Source: Topomyia yanbarensis
Lineage: Eukaryota; Arthropoda; Insecta; Diptera; Culicidae
Assembly (NCBI RefSeq): GCF_030247195.1
Contig: NC_080671.1
Span: 302,944,504-303,008,503, forward strand
Length of the DNA: 64,000 nucleotides
Reading direction: 5' to 3'
Shown here: piece by piece, positions 1-13,920 of the stretch
Layout: every line of letters starts with the position of its first letter
Numbering within the stretch: position 1 is the stretch's first letter
Position numbers and translations under genes: made by a program
Notes under the pieces: model-generated
Databases searched by the model: none
The model's input: only the letters and a program-made list of their open reading frames with translations
What the model was told of the DNA's origin: nothing

Positions 1-260
1 TTTCATGTAACAATATATTTCACTGTTCAGCAAAAAACTGATACAGTGCATTCACATTAAATTTTATTGTTTTAGAGGAAAAAATGTATGGAGAAAAATT
101 GATTTTTTTAATGTTAAGATACATAACCACCCCCTTTTTTCACTGTAAAAGTCTATTTTACATTGAAATTTACTGTAAAAACGTTAAAGTTTATTGTTTT
201 TGTATTGTAGCATAACACTAAAACTTACTGTAAATTATTGTAAAATTACTGTACTGTAAC
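1..260. repeat. ACTGTAAA-rich repeat tract
   Basis: Short direct repeats built on TTACTGTAAA and CACTGTAAAA recur many times here, spaced 10-40 bases apart. The tract runs off the left edge, so no element ends can be seen. It is probably the edge of a MITE or a degenerate minisatellite. Confidence 0.4.
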
Positions 261-3224
261 CGTGAAAATCATGGTTTTGTTACTGTACATTTCTATTCGG
301 GAGGCTGCTAGCGGATTACAAAAGTACCAGATCATGCTGTGTGGGGTGATGTCCCGGTTAACAATGAGGCGAACGAGATATTTGCAGATACGTCATTTAG
401 TAGGACAACTGTCAGTTTGTCGGTTGAATTTAATACATATGAAAAACTAACGCAATTTTTCCAAATTAAAGATCCCTATTGTTCAGAAAACATACCGCTA
501 TATTTGATCGAGAGAAATTTGCAAAATGTCAATTTGTTCCGTTTTGATAGCCCCTAATAGGCCAAAAAATAACGTAAATATTGGAAATGTTCACAAATCG
601 TCACGTAACTTTTACAAAAATGAGTTTTCTGGTTACAGATAACCCAATTCGCCCAAACTTTACTTAAGCGGGACTCATGCAGCTTCAACATCAATGTCAT
701 CAATAAAGTTTCAAGGTTACGAGAGATTTTTCTTTTCGTCTTCAACAGTTTATATATTTTTGTACTAATATACAAAGTTAGCAGTAAAATGGAAGATTTC
801 GTGACATTTGAACAAACAATATAAGCAGTAAAAGTAAAACTTAAAAGGAAATGCATTGAAAGCTGTTGAAATTTATGAAATGCAACCCTTTGATATTTTT
901 AATGCTACCTAAGGATCTCGAGAATATGAAAAAAGGATTACAGTTTGTTTTATGTCATTACTTTTTGTTTTGATTTTTCAAAGCTCTTGGGTGGGGAAAC
1001 TTGACCAAAAAAACGTTCATAGAAAATTTTTTATAACTTTTGAAAAATTCAATTGAAAACGTTTTTAGAGATTTATACAGGTTTAGTTGAAAACCTGGTC
1101 AAGTCTTCCCATGTTCAACCTACTATTTATCTATATGTTTGAACGAGAGATATACATTTATGTGTTGGTAGGGGTTTCTTAAAGTCAGTTTTTTGACGGT
1201 TTCTCCTTACAATAAACTTATAAACTTAGGTTAAATCATGCCTAAACTAGAACTTATAGCTGTGTTAAAACGTTGTTGTTTATAAACATCATGGGCAGGA
1301 CGAGGTTGAATATATTTTTAGTTGTGACTGAGGTCGCATATACGATGATGGCACCACTGACGTATGCGTAAGTATACGGGGAAAACAGCTAGTAGGGAAT
1401 TGTTTACGACAATTTGCAAATGAGTGTTTGGTATGTGTATAAAAGGTGGAGCTAGTCTTCTAACTAAATTGGAGATCGATAATGTTTGGGGATTTTCCTG
1501 ATACTTTTATGTCTGCTTGTCTGTGAAAACATCTTGCAAAGTATGTTTAAATACACTCTAAAATGTTTACACAAACTTTCCATCCTTATTCCTAATATTA
1601 AAATTAAAGAAAAAAATAACCTTCAGGAAAAAAAATTGTTTATATGTTGAATAACAAACCAAATATTTGTAAAAAAGGTAGCTCGCAGATAAGCGCAACT
1701 TTTATTATTTACAAAAAAAAAATCATGCGCGAAATAGTTTTCGACGAAAAGATTCATTTCTATAACTTTAAATGTTAAAAAAATCAAATCATGAAAAATA
1801 ACATATTCAGTCAAAACAAAAAATGTGTATTAATAGTCACTAAATAATACAAGCAAAAATATTCGAAGAAACTAAAAATTTGGCTGTAAATCAGAAATGG
1901 AATGACCCATATATAAATGATTTCCATTCCAAATAGCAGACAAAAATCTCATCACGAGTATATGCTTTATTCTGGGATTCGCTGTATGGCGACGCTGATC
2001 GCTGTGCTCTTTCTGGGCGTTATCATATCACAGGAATAGCATAAGGGTTTGTGCATTGGGCTGGAGTCCCACGTTCGAAACCTACCTCTGGGGGATTTTC
2101 TTTCACACAATTGTTTTCGCTTATATCACCATTTCGATGTTTTCCCCGTTGGATGCACCAAAAAATTTTTTGATTCGGAGTTCAGCGATTTTCTGTAGGG
2201 CGATTTTTTTATTTTCACCCTATTAGGAAGGTTATAACAATTTTTCGTTAATTACTCGACCCACAGTCGATGGGAAGTGTTTGAATTTGTATTAATGTCT
2301 TCCTATATGAAAGTAGGTAAAACAAGTACCTTAAGACTAAATTACAAATTCTACTCATCCATTGATGCATTGCTCGTAAATTGCACGTAAACCATGATCT
2401 GAGATCATATTTCGTCAGTATAGTAACTATACTAATCAAATTTCATATAGAAAGATGTTTTAAATGGTTGTGAGAAAGAAGCCCAAAACAGTCATTTCAA
2501 GATGAACACCTGACATGGGAAAGATCGACATGTTGGTAAAGCTGGACCAAGGACAAGGGAAAAGAAATATTTTTATCATTCCCTACCCTACCCTTTCCGT
2601 TATATCCAACATGATACCAATTTTAAAACAAGTTCCTGCATCCTGCATAAGTAACCAACGTTTCAGTTTTTTCACCAATCAAGTGTTACATACCAAAGGC
2701 CATAAGTTCCGAAATCAACGATTTTCAGGTTTTATGCGTTATTTTCTATTACCAAACCATTATATCTATTAGCGCTCTCGACAATAATATTCAGAAAGCT
2801 GATGTTTTAAGAAGGCTTCTGTTTATTTCACCTGCCAAGGGTTGAATAACTAGTTCATTATATGATATTCAACGATTCAGTCTGTAATTGTGATTTTCTG
2901 TTGCCAAAATATTGAACCCATCAGCGCGTGCTTCCAAAAGAAAATTATAATGCTAAATACTTAAAATGGGTCTGGATATGTCTAGAGTATAAATAAAAAT
3001 AAATGCTTATTATTAATTTGTAATTTATTAAACTACGGTACAATGATGACCAGTTTTCATCAGCCCCTTCTGTGTTTGTAGACAGTCAGGACATATTTTA
3101 TCATTCTGTATATTTGTACATTTGCTATAATTTTAGCGGTTTGTGAGAAACACAGTCTTCGTCTTTCAGCAGTGTCCATTACAACCTACTATTTATGTAT
3201 ATCTATTCTATGGCATTTGGTATG
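261..3224. other. AT-rich stretch, no gene recognised
   Basis: Every reading frame here is short and lacks coding character. The only structured pieces I see are a tRNA-like segment near 2028 and a fragment near 1264-1300 resembling the minisatellite unit at 37344 (CGTTGTTGTTTATAAACA followed by TCATGGGCA). It is presumably upstream flank of the host gene. Confidence 0.5.
2028..2105 (+). repeat. tRNA-like segment (possible SINE head)
   Basis: An A-box-like TAGCATAAGGG lies about 35 bases upstream of a B-box-like GTTCGAAACC, which is the spacing of RNA polymerase III internal promoters. It does not fold into an obvious complete cloverleaf, and no poly(A) tail or target duplication is evident. 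A degraded tRNA-derived SINE or tRNA pseudogene is the likeliest reading. Confidence 0.35.
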
Positions 3225-4777
<1,553 letters not shown>

Positions 4778-4831
4778 ATGCAACAAAGGACGACTCTGGC
4801 AGGTCCGCAGACCTCGTCGTCTTCAGGAAAG
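4778..4831 (+). CDS. Exon 1 of PDZ-domain gene (start codon exon)
   Basis: The ATG at 4778 has A at -3 and opens an 18-codon frame (MQQRTTLAGPQTSSSSGK). It ends exactly at AAG followed by the donor GTTAGT at 4832, which is phase 0. The next exon with a clear acceptor, at 25752, also begins in phase 0, so the two can join. The 18 residues are Ser/Thr-rich and contain no domain. Linking this exon to the PDZ exons 21 kb away is inference from strand, phase and order; another gene's first exon is possible. Confidence 0.5.
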
Positions 4832-5420
4832 GTTAGTATGAGCGACCCTTTTCTGTTACATGATTTGATCATACGCATAAACAGTCACATTTCTATAATA
4901 AAATAAAAAAAATCATCGAAACTGATTGCATCGAACGTAGTCATTTACTAGTGACATTTATAGTGCAACCCCTAAACTGTAAAAATCGCACATTGTACAC
5001 AAAATGAGAATTCTGAAATGGTGTTGTTATGCATATTTAAAAAGTTTCGAAATAAGCATTTGGTAAAAATGTTAACACAAAGAACATACGTCCATTTATA
5101 TTTGTATGACAGGTGGAAAAATATCTATATGCTGAAAAATAGCTCGGTATGAGCTGACAGGTGCATTACTGAGTTTGATCGAATTGACAGCTGATCAGAT
5201 AGACTGTTCAAATGGCTAACATAGTCATACCTTTAGTTTTGAATGTACTGGTACGGCGGTTAGGTTTGTGATGATTTTTCATTAAAATGTGCAAACAAAT
5301 ACTGAACACATTTTTTCGAACGTGGCAGGCTGTTTTTCCCTTAGATTACGGAAGAGGACTCTCATATACTGTGGAAAAATATATTTTAATCATAATTTAA
5401 AGAACTAAATTATTTATTTA

Positions 5421-5729
5421 TAGGGTAAAGTGCCTATTTTCGCCCTGTTTCTATTATCACCCTGCCAATTTGATGCCGTTGGTTAGAACAGCGTCTGCCA
5501 TCTTTGTTCACCGCATTAGCTCAAATTGCAGTGCGATAATTGTGACATTCGATTCGAGTTTTCTTAGCGTTCAAACAGAAGTATTTCACCATTCTCAGGC
5601 CATTTGTTTATTATATCTTTTTTAGTAACAAAGCACCACTTATAAGTATTCCATCGATTGCAGACCGAGTAATTAATAAAATAGTGCAGCAACCTACCGA
5701 ACAGGGCCAACATATACACTTTTACCTAA
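5421..5729 (+). mobile_element. MITE, TAGGGTRA family, copy 1 (diverged)
   Basis: It starts TAGGGTAAAGTGCCTATTTT and ends near ACACTTTTACCTA, giving imperfect terminal inverted repeats. The interior shares blocks with the copies at 53574 and 59000, such as TTTCTATTATCACCCT and CATCTTTGTTCA. The length of about 309 bp is close to the 323-324 bp of those copies. No coding capacity for a transposase. Confidence 0.65.
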
Positions 5730-7479
5730 CTTCGTTTCTAACACTATTTGGAAAGTGGCGAATAATAGGAATAGCAAAAATTATCGTTTAGCCCAAGGTG
5801 TTTATAGTTCTAAGATGATTCAACTTTAGCAGTAGCTATGTGAGAAGTAAGGTTGCCAGAACAAAATGAACAGCGATCAGCTTTATTTACATACTGAAAT
5901 CCACGCAAACATAAATCGAGTTGGAAAATGGCAGGCCGGTTTGTTTGTGGTTTATGGTTGGTTTATGAGGGTCGTAGCAGAGATGATTGTATAGAGATGC
6001 GCGAAGACTGAAGTCAAAAGTTCCAATTGAACCCAAAACAACGGTTCCAAACGAGCAATGTAAACAAATATGGCGGATTTAGGAAGTAGCTTGTGGAGAG
6101 TATTGAGATTGAAATAAAATGACATCGTGTTCAATCAGCACACAGTGACCATACGACACAGCTGTTGATGCAAACACAAATGCCGATCAAATAAAACACG
6201 CTGACAGGCAATTAGTGAGGGAAAAAACTGATTTTCAAAGTCGAAAAAAGCTAAGTGTAGAAGTTTACCGTGATTTAACTTTTTGTCGGTTCCGGCAGCA
6301 TAAAGTACAAAGTTACATTACGCTCGTCCAGAACATGCCGCAGACTCCTGACTCCTTGGGTAGCAGACAAAAGGTTAAGTCGCCGGGAAACTCTAACTTT
6401 GCTCATATGACCCTACTCCACACTTTTCTAAACTTTCTTTCTTCAATTCCTTGCTCTCCTTTGAGTACTATGGCTCTTAATATTGAAAAATATTTCACTC
6501 CTTCTAATTAAATGTCGTTAAAACACGAAAAACAATAAAATGCATGCAATTATGTTTACATACGAAGAGTGTAAACTTTATATGCATACACACTGAATAA
6601 CTTTTATGACACAAATAAAGTACGATAAATTCAAACATATTTAAACATCACAAAGCCATCGATTTTCTAGCCCCTCATTTTATATAACTGGTAGATGCAA
6701 AGTCTGAACATTATAAACTTATCGACTAGTTTCCTTCTATTATCGTGATATTCATTATAAATATTAATTTAAATGCCATCAACAATTGTGCGATAATATT
6801 TCTATTACTCATCAACTGTATTTCCGATATATCCTCTCTAGTGCAACGAATACGTTGCATGATTGAGTATTTTGCGAAATATTTCTCAAAAGATATTCGT
6901 CAAGCATTCAATAAAACAACAACTCACTTGCTGTTTACACAAACCTTCTGGTTGCCAAAACTAGCAGACAAAATAACTTGGTTTCCTGTGCAGTCAAATT
7001 CACTGTTTGTCCGCGTGTCTTTATATTCAAAAAATCTTTGGGTCGTAGTATTGAGAATAAAAACTTCTTGGTTTAACCTCTTCTGATCTTCATGGAGCTG
7101 AAAACACAAATTCCGCGTAGTAAAAGCTTTGTTTCGTTCAAGTTAGCTGGTGATTGAAATGAGTCGTATTAAGGGGACCAAGCAATATTTGAGATTTTTT
7201 GTGGAAAAATGAAAAGACATACGATCTTCTGCTTTTGATTTTTTATTCGTTATTTCCCGATAATTGAATTTTTTCCAAAATTCAAAATGCCGGCTTCAAA
7301 ATGGCGGATCTCGTCGGCTTCTGCACGCAAAACATCGTCCTACTTCGTCAAACGCAGGGCCTCACGTAGTTAACTGAAATGAGAAATTGATATAATTTAT
7401 TAAAATAAATTTAAATAAATCTATTTAATATAACTCTCTGAGCTCTCGATCGAAGCAGTTCGTTTTCTGGTGCCGTTCA
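5730..7479. other. Intronic DNA, no gene recognised
   Basis: AT-rich sequence with only short frames, none bounded by convincing splice sites. A slightly GC-richer patch near 7280-7370 is not identifiable. If exon 1 is real this is intron 1. Confidence 0.5.
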
Positions 7480-7697
7480 TAAAGTGAATAAGAATATATA
7501 TTGTCAGTGATGGTCAACCTTTGTTCGCCGGTGCCCAGGCTGGTGAAGTGAATACCAGAATAGCCGGACACGCCGCTATATATGCTAAGTATTTTTTTCC
7601 TTTAATTTCCCTTTCTCCGATCGGTCTGTACTTCTTGCCTTTCCCCTGAATATAAATTTCATCTCTCGTTTACACCACGTGCTATCCTCGTGCCTAA

Positions 7698-8668
7698 ATG
7701 GCCGAGGGCGAAGTAACATTGGATGGGAATGATATTCCCGTGGATTTACCGGATAAACCCGAAATTACTCGCACCTCTGATTCCTTCAGTCCTCCTCGCA
7801 TTAAAACATACCCACCCAGTTCAAATGGACCCTGGGTGGTCTATTTCCGGCCCATCACGAAATCGCTTAATATTTTAGAGATCTGACGGGAGCTGACTGC
7901 TAACTACCCGGCCGTAGCTCAGATAACACGTGTTAGAGCTAATAAGATACGCATATTAGTGAATGACCTCGACCAGGCAAACCAGATTGCTCGCAGCGAG
8001 CGTTTAACAAAGCAATTTAAGGCGTATGTACCTTGTATGGCAGTGGAGATCGATGCGGTCGTCACCGAACCGGGTTTGAAGTGCGAAGGCGTGTTGAAGT
8101 ACGGAGTTGGTTGCTTTAAGGACCCCTCACTTCAACATGTGAAGATTCTGGAATGCAAGCAATTGTATTCAGCAAAAACCGAGAATAATAAGACAATTTA
8201 TTCATTGTCAGACTCGCTGCGGGTGACTTGCTCCGGGTCTTCCCTCCCCAACTAGGTCCTCCTGGATAAGGTTCGTCTACCTGTTCGCCTGTTTGTACCG
8301 CGGATAATGAACTGCAGCAATTGCAAGCAGCTGGACCACACAGCCACCTATTGTGGCAATAAGAAAAGGTGCGGCAAATGCCAAGGAGAGCATGAGGATG
8401 ACGCTTGCGGTAGAGAAACTGAAAAGTGTATTTGCTGCGGGGTCCTTCGCATGCTCTTAAATCATGCCCTGCGTACAAACAGCGCGGGGATAAAATAAAG
8501 CGCTCCCTTGAGGAACGCTCGAAGCGCTCTTATGCAGAAATTCTTAAGAATGCTTCGCCATCTGTCTCTTCCGAAAATTCCTTTGCTCTTTTAGCTGGTG
8601 TTGAGCAAGAATCTGACGACCCACAAGATGGAACATATTTGGTTAACCCAGGGGAATCCAGGACGTAG
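7698..8668 (+). pseudogene. Jockey-like ORF1 (Gag with zinc knuckles), broken
   Basis: ORF1 of non-LTR elements encodes a nucleic-acid-binding Gag-like protein that packages element RNA. The frame starts at ATG 7698 (MAEGEVTLDGNDIPVD). It then passes through a stop near 7884 and at least two frameshifts. Readable pieces lie at 7698-7883, 7959-8255, 8307-8498 and 8426-8668. Zinc knuckles are visible: CSNCKQLDHTATYC (C-X2-C-X4-H-X4-C) and CGKCQGEHEDDAC (C-X2-C-X3-H-X4-C), then a CICC third cysteine group. The basic stretch KRSLEERSKRSYAEILKNASPS follows the knuckles, as in mosquito Jockey elements. It cannot make a full protein. Confidence 0.8.
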
Positions 8669-8879
8669 AGAAATCTAGCCTCCCCTAGAAATGATGCACT
8701 AAAGCCGAAGCAATTCGCTTGGACTTGGAAATTTTAATTCTAACAAGGAGTATCCACCACTTCCAGGGACTCCAAAAACCCCAAGTGTCCCCTTTTTTCT
8801 AACAGATACTCAGTCCAGTAACGGACTAATAAAATTTTCTGACATAGTGGACTTAATTTTCACAGCTTTCAATGTTACT

Positions 8880-9384
8880 ATCAACAGTACGCATCGTTAG
8901 AAAGGCGAATGATGAGTCTAATGAAAGCCAAAAAACGCAGTTATTGGCGCCGGTTCGTCGACGGATTAACGAGAGAAACATCGATGAGCACTCTTTGGAA
9001 AACAGCGCGACGTATGCGTAACCGAAACAGTACCAACGAGAACGTGGAAATTCAAACCGTTGGATATTCGCCTTCGCCAAGAAGATCTGTCTTGACTCTG
9101 TCATGGTACAGAAAACGTACCGCGCCGCGTCTCCTCACAATACCGCGTACGAAACACCGTTTTCGATGGTGGAGTTCTCACTTGCTCTCTTGTCATGCAA
9201 CAATAACGTCCCAGGGTTAGACAGAATCAAATTCAATTTGCTGAAGAATCTACCTGACACTGCAAAAAGGCGCTTGTTGAATTTATTTAACAAGTTTCTT
9301 GAGGGTAACATTGTCCCTCATGACTGGAGGCAAGTGAAGGTCATCGCCATCCAAAAACCAGAAAAAACCAGCCTCCGACCATAG
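8880..9384 (+). pseudogene. Jockey-like ORF2 fragment (linker and start of RT)
   Basis: The frame beginning near 8909 reads KAKKRSYWRRFVDGLTR and matches the linker between endonuclease and reverse transcriptase. It shifts frame near 9080-9100 and continues as RAASPHNTAYETPF, then VPGLDRIKFNLLKNLP, then WRQVKVIAIQKPEK, which is the first RT segment. It stops at 9382 before any catalytic RT motif. The endonuclease domain is absent. It is a relic with no activity. Confidence 0.75.
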
Positions 9385-9405
9385 ATTAATCTTTAGACAT
9401 TCAGT

Positions 9406-11899
9406 ATTAGAAGGATGGACTTGTTACGTTAATAAATACCTGTGAAGACATTAATGACCGACATTTAGCCAATTTCGCGTTAATTCACATTTTAAATTTG
9501 AATAATATTTTTACCTGGTAAATTTGTTTCTCTGGTAGAACAATATTACCACAAACAAATCAATATCACTGATGTACTAACTATCCGGAAACTTGCTTTT
9601 CATTTAAAAGAGACAAGTTTTTAATTGTTCTTCCTAAGGGTCCAGAACTTTTTTGTTTTAGCAAAATAAATACCTATGTTTATATAATATGTATGCTTTT
9701 ACTCATTTGTACGACGATCTGAAAAACTAACATTTTTTAACTTTTATTGGTTTTATTATTTTTTAATTGGTATCAGAAAATAAATTTTCAGTTTATGGTG
9801 TATTTGTATTGTGTTCGTTGAATACAATTACATAGTTATGTTTACGTACCTTTTGTTTGATATTTAAATTTAGAGAACTTTTTTCACAAACGAGCATCCC
9901 TTTGATCGAGAAGTCATTTTTTATGTATGTCGACAGTTTTTGCAAGTACAGTTTTTTTAGTACATATGTTATAAGAACGTTGGCCTAGTATCTGCTTCCT
10001 ACTTCCTAATATATGCTTCCTACTTCAATTGTAAGTGAGATAAATCTATCTTTGTGAATTAACCTTCCGAAATTAGTTGAAATTTTGAATACTCTTTGGA
10101 TTTGCGATCAATACATTAAAATATTATTATTTTTTTAACTTGAAAATACTACTATATAAAAAAACGTTACAATTTTTCCCATCTATCGAGTTGTGAAAAG
10201 ACAGATGCGTTTTTGGGCTAACTTAGGGTCATAAACCTGTTATTATAACTTTTTATAAAATCTTCAAATCCGCGAAACAATACTATTTTGTTTATATTTT
10301 ATATTATTAGAGTTTTTTACTTGGAATTCTTTTCCGACCATTTTCTTATTCAAAATTATATCATTTTTGGATTTCTCAGACTATTTGACCATTCTTTGAT
10401 GTATTTAGATCCTTTGTTTCGTCGATCAATCATATCGAAGTACTTGATAAAGTGAGCTTTAAAATTTCAACATTCCCATATTTCCTATAATAGAATTGCT
10501 ACTTTGAACAAATATACAATTCCTAAAAACAGATAACACCCTGCTGCTTCCAAACATTTTCTCGTTGACTACAAAACAGAGCATGAAATGATTTTGCGGA
10601 AAATCTTATTTTTTACTAATTTGTGGAACACTGATTTGAGTCTTTCGATCGTGATTAAACTCGTAACTTTCAACGAAACTAAAAACGAGAACAAATCTAA
10701 TTGAGATAAAATTGTTTGAAGAATCCATAGAACAATAATTATCATCGCGAAACTGGCTAAATGGTGTCTTCGAAGGTTTTTATTAACTTTACAAATCAGT
10801 TCCTCTGACAGTGTGTGCTCACTGATTAAACCTCCTAAAAGGGAGATATCTGTTTTGAGCTACAAATTGAAAAATTACCTGAAAAAAATCATCGTCCAAA
10901 TGTTAAAAAAAATAAATGTTCTAGATCCCCCGATAGAACATTTCATAGTTATGCTCAGATGAAGAGGAGCATCTAAGCTTTCGATTAGTGAGAAGTTTAG
11001 CGATACTGATTTTTTGTTTAAATATTTTCTACCGGAGACACCGTGGCTTTCTTGTGGAGCTGCAGTTTGTTATTATGCGTTATTATTGTTTAAACTGTTA
11101 ATATGCGCATATTTCTTATTTCATAAAATGTTGTTTGGCATGCAATCGAGAGCATTTAATGCATCGAAGTGATCTCAGCGTTAGTGCTATAATCAATATT
11201 TCCCGGAAAATCATAAATGAAATATGTAAACTTTAGACAACAAACAGCACCAGTTGAAAGTCGAAACAAAGGTTAGAATATTTGCATAAACATTTATATC
11301 TCAAATTCTCAACATTCTACAAACACTCGAAGATACAGTAAAGTTCAGCGTAAACCTGTATGCTTTGTGTTAAATTCGTTAAAATTGATATAACCATCAG
11401 GACTCAGTATATATTTGCTTGATTGGCACGTCCCCTATGTTGCCATGTCATCTCATCACTTTCTTGATGGAAAGGGAAAGCAACGTGAAAGAAAAACACA
11501 GGAGAATAGAAAATAACAGCACAATACAATCACAATACAAAACGGTAAACAGCCTGGATTATTCACATTCGAATGAATAATTAAACCTACTGATAAAGCC
11601 TATAGTTCTTCACCACACTGGGTTAGAAACGATAACATATCCTGGATTTTCCTGTTCCCCGGACAAAGCTTCGTCTATGTATGGAAAACCAAAAATCGAG
11701 TACATAATTGCATTATTGCATGGCACATATTAAATGATACAACGTTACACAATCGGTGTCATAAAACTCGCCCGGAAAATATTCAGCACGCTAATTAGTA
11801 GCATGTGATAATGTTTTTTGCATTGATGAATGTGATGAGTTTTTTGCAATGCTCAATCAGGCCCTGACTAAAATACTGCAATTTCAAAGTATCGGTTTC
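9406..11899. other. AT-rich intronic DNA, no gene recognised
   Basis: About 2.5 kb of AT-rich sequence with no long frames, no clear terminal repeats and no splice-bounded exons that I can defend. ACTGGCTAAATGGTG at 10750 resembles the fold-back MITE arm at 62559 but is too short to call. Confidence 0.45.
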
Positions 11900-12500
11900 C
11901 CCACTACTTGGGTTCTGATTTCCCTGGCAGACCCTTTTGACAGGGCGGCCTAGATGCTTCTGCTGGAATTTCGGATTTCTCTATACAAACAAAAAGAGAT
12001 GACAAAAAATATAAACTTTTCCAACTTTTATTCCACTGCCTCCTCTGACACCAGTCGAACTGCTGCTGCTGCCGGTTTCCTTCCGGCTGGGACAAGAACG
12101 GCCGGGTTTTGCTATACGAAGGACAGGGCGAGATGTCTTCCTCTTCCGGACTGGTTTTACGAATGATAGGTGTCTAGGAATTGCTGGGGAAGCGAGCGAC
12201 TCCTTGTCAATTAGTTTACCGTTACCGGCGACCCAACACCACAGCTGTTCCCGAACCATGGGTCAGCACTTTCACGGAAGTGTTGTTTGGTGCCCTCACA
12301 CGCGGGCACCACAACTAGGTGTCCTACACCACAACTTTTTAACGCCTGGGGAACAAAACTCGACGTCGTTCTTTTTTCGTGGAACGTAACTTTCTGCGCC
12401 TTCCTCACAGCCAAAAACAAATCGTTAAACCGCCTCGCCTCATAACTATCACCTTCGATGCGCTGCACACTTATTGTAGCAAGATGAGACCGCCGGCCTA
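11900..12500. other. GC-rich unidentified segment, TE-like
   Basis: This 600-bp island is clearly richer in GC than its surroundings and has overlapping open frames on both strands (for example 11981-12259 minus, basic and Ser-rich). I recognise no domain. It may be a fragment of a retrotransposon Gag or LTR region, but nothing in it proves that. Confidence 0.3.
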
Positions 12501-12644
12501 CCTACGCCATATGTTATTTATACACAAATGTCAAAAGAAATTACTACACCTATCTGCACAAACGCTAAAATGAACGAAAATTTACAACTAAATGTGAACG
12601 GTACATAACAGCGGTGAGCGTAATTTCGCCAAAACAAATACACT

Positions 12645-12965
12645 CTACGGAGAGAGCAAACATAAATTGGTATATTTCCACCCAGTGCAAAATTGCTACC
12701 CTAACGGGCTACAAATTGTTCTTGGAAAAATGCAACAAATTCTTCGAATCTTGTGCTGATCAGATAATCGACGATAGTAAAATTGGTTCTTGACCAACGA
12801 AGTCAGTTGCAGCGTTTGCTCTGGCCAATTACTCCGTCTATTCATTTCTAGTAACACCCGAATGACCAGGTACCCATAAAATGTAGCGATTTCTAATTTC
12901 AATCTCGAATCTGCCGAACTAAGTGCGTTTATGGCAGCGACACTGTCAGAGATTAACTAAATTAT
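12645..12965 (-). pseudogene. Retrotransposon RNase H relic
   Basis: Read on the minus strand, the segment gives SDSVAAINALSSADSR, then after a frameshift ILWVPGHSGVTRNE, interrupted by stops, then LARANAATDF. SDSxAAIxAL and WVPGHSGVxxNExxxxLA are the hallmarks of the RNase H domain carried by Jockey/I/LOA-type non-LTR ORF2 proteins. Several stops and at least one frameshift make it dead. The rest of that element is not recognisable nearby. Confidence 0.7.
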
Positions 12966-12984
12966 TTTACCGCAAATTTCATAA

Positions 12985-13920
12985 AGTACCGTAAAACGGG
13001 GTATCTTTGAGCACCGGGGTAAGTTTGATCAAATGAGACTTTTTTCAGTAACGTGCGATAAGATGATTCCCTTTAACAAAATCATCGGCACAAAAAACAA
13101 ACCATATTTTCAACATGTTCAGCATCTATCAGTAACGAATATTTCGTCTTTTCATGTACTATTTATGAACACAAATTCAAATTGAAAATGATTCAACTCT
13201 CATGCATCATTTCAATCTGTTCGAACAATACCTTGTATATGAATAAAATCAGTCAACTTCAACTAAACTGATATTTTTTTTAGAAACCGTAAATATTTTT
13301 GGCCAATAATTCATTTAAAAAATTCGAGATTTTAGTTGTTATCTATTTCATTTGGAATATTTTCCTAAAAAGTTCGATAAAAGCCAACTGTATCCTCCAG
13401 GCAATTTTGTTCTCGTTCGAGACGTCACAATATCGGGCCATGAAATTGCCTGCAGATATGTAATTTACACAAAATTTCAAACATTATCTCTCATTTCGAT
13501 AAACTTATTCTGTTGATCAAAGATACCCCAAAAGCGCCAAATGAAAATTTACAACAAAGTAATTGGAGGTGGGTGTAGCGTAGTTGGTAAATCGATTGCC
13601 TTGTACGCAGCGCACCTGGGTTCGAGTCGCGACCCCGCACATAGGCTTAGAAATTTTTCATACGAGATTTTTCTAATCCGAAGAGGCGAATGACCTTAAG
13701 GTTAAAACCTCTATAATCGAAATAAAAAACAAAAAAATAAAAACAAAGTAATATTATTTTTATAGTAAAACAATAAAATACCCAACTATTTGAACATTTT
13801 TAATCTATGATTACCAGTACTTGTTTTAAAAAATGCAAGCAATTGCATCTACTTGAAGTGAAGATAGTTATTCGAAAAACTTTGGAAAAAGTTATCAGTT
13901 TTCCCCCGTTTTACGGTACT
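12985..13920. mobile_element. MITE with 17-bp perfect TIRs (AGTACCGTAAAACGGGG)
   Basis: The ends are exact inverted repeats: AGTACCGTAAAACGGGG at 12985-13001 and its complement at 13904-13920. An internal CAAAGATACCCC at about 13518 mirrors the sequence just inside the left end. There is no transposase. A SINE has inserted at 13564. The same terminal theme (ACGGGGTAACTT) recurs at 36536-37753 and, on one side only, at 51215. Confidence 0.9.
13564..13741 (+). mobile_element. tRNA-derived SINE, complete
   Basis: The head has an A-box-like TAGCGTAGTTGG (13576-13587) and a B-box GGTTCGAGTCG (13619-13629), followed by a non-tRNA body (GAAGAGGCGAATGACCTTAA) and an A-rich tail. It is flanked by an 11-bp target duplication AACAAAGTAAT at 13553-13563 and 13742-13752. 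It resembles the Feilai-type SINEs of Aedes, but I cannot assign the family firmly. It lies inside the MITE at 12985-13920 and is therefore younger. Confidence 0.88.

Larger units (their letters stand above)
7480..9405 (+). mobile_element. Broken Jockey-like non-LTR retrotransposon
   Basis: Two coding relics lie head to tail on the + strand: a Gag-type ORF1 (7698-8668) and a piece of ORF2 (about 8880-9384). The whole endonuclease domain and the end of ORF1 are missing between them, so there has been an internal deletion near 8870-8890. Everything after the first RT segment is also missing. The 5' boundary is uncertain. No target duplication was found. Family assignment (Jockey-type rather than another clade) rests on the character of the Gag and linker. 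Confidence 0.75.
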
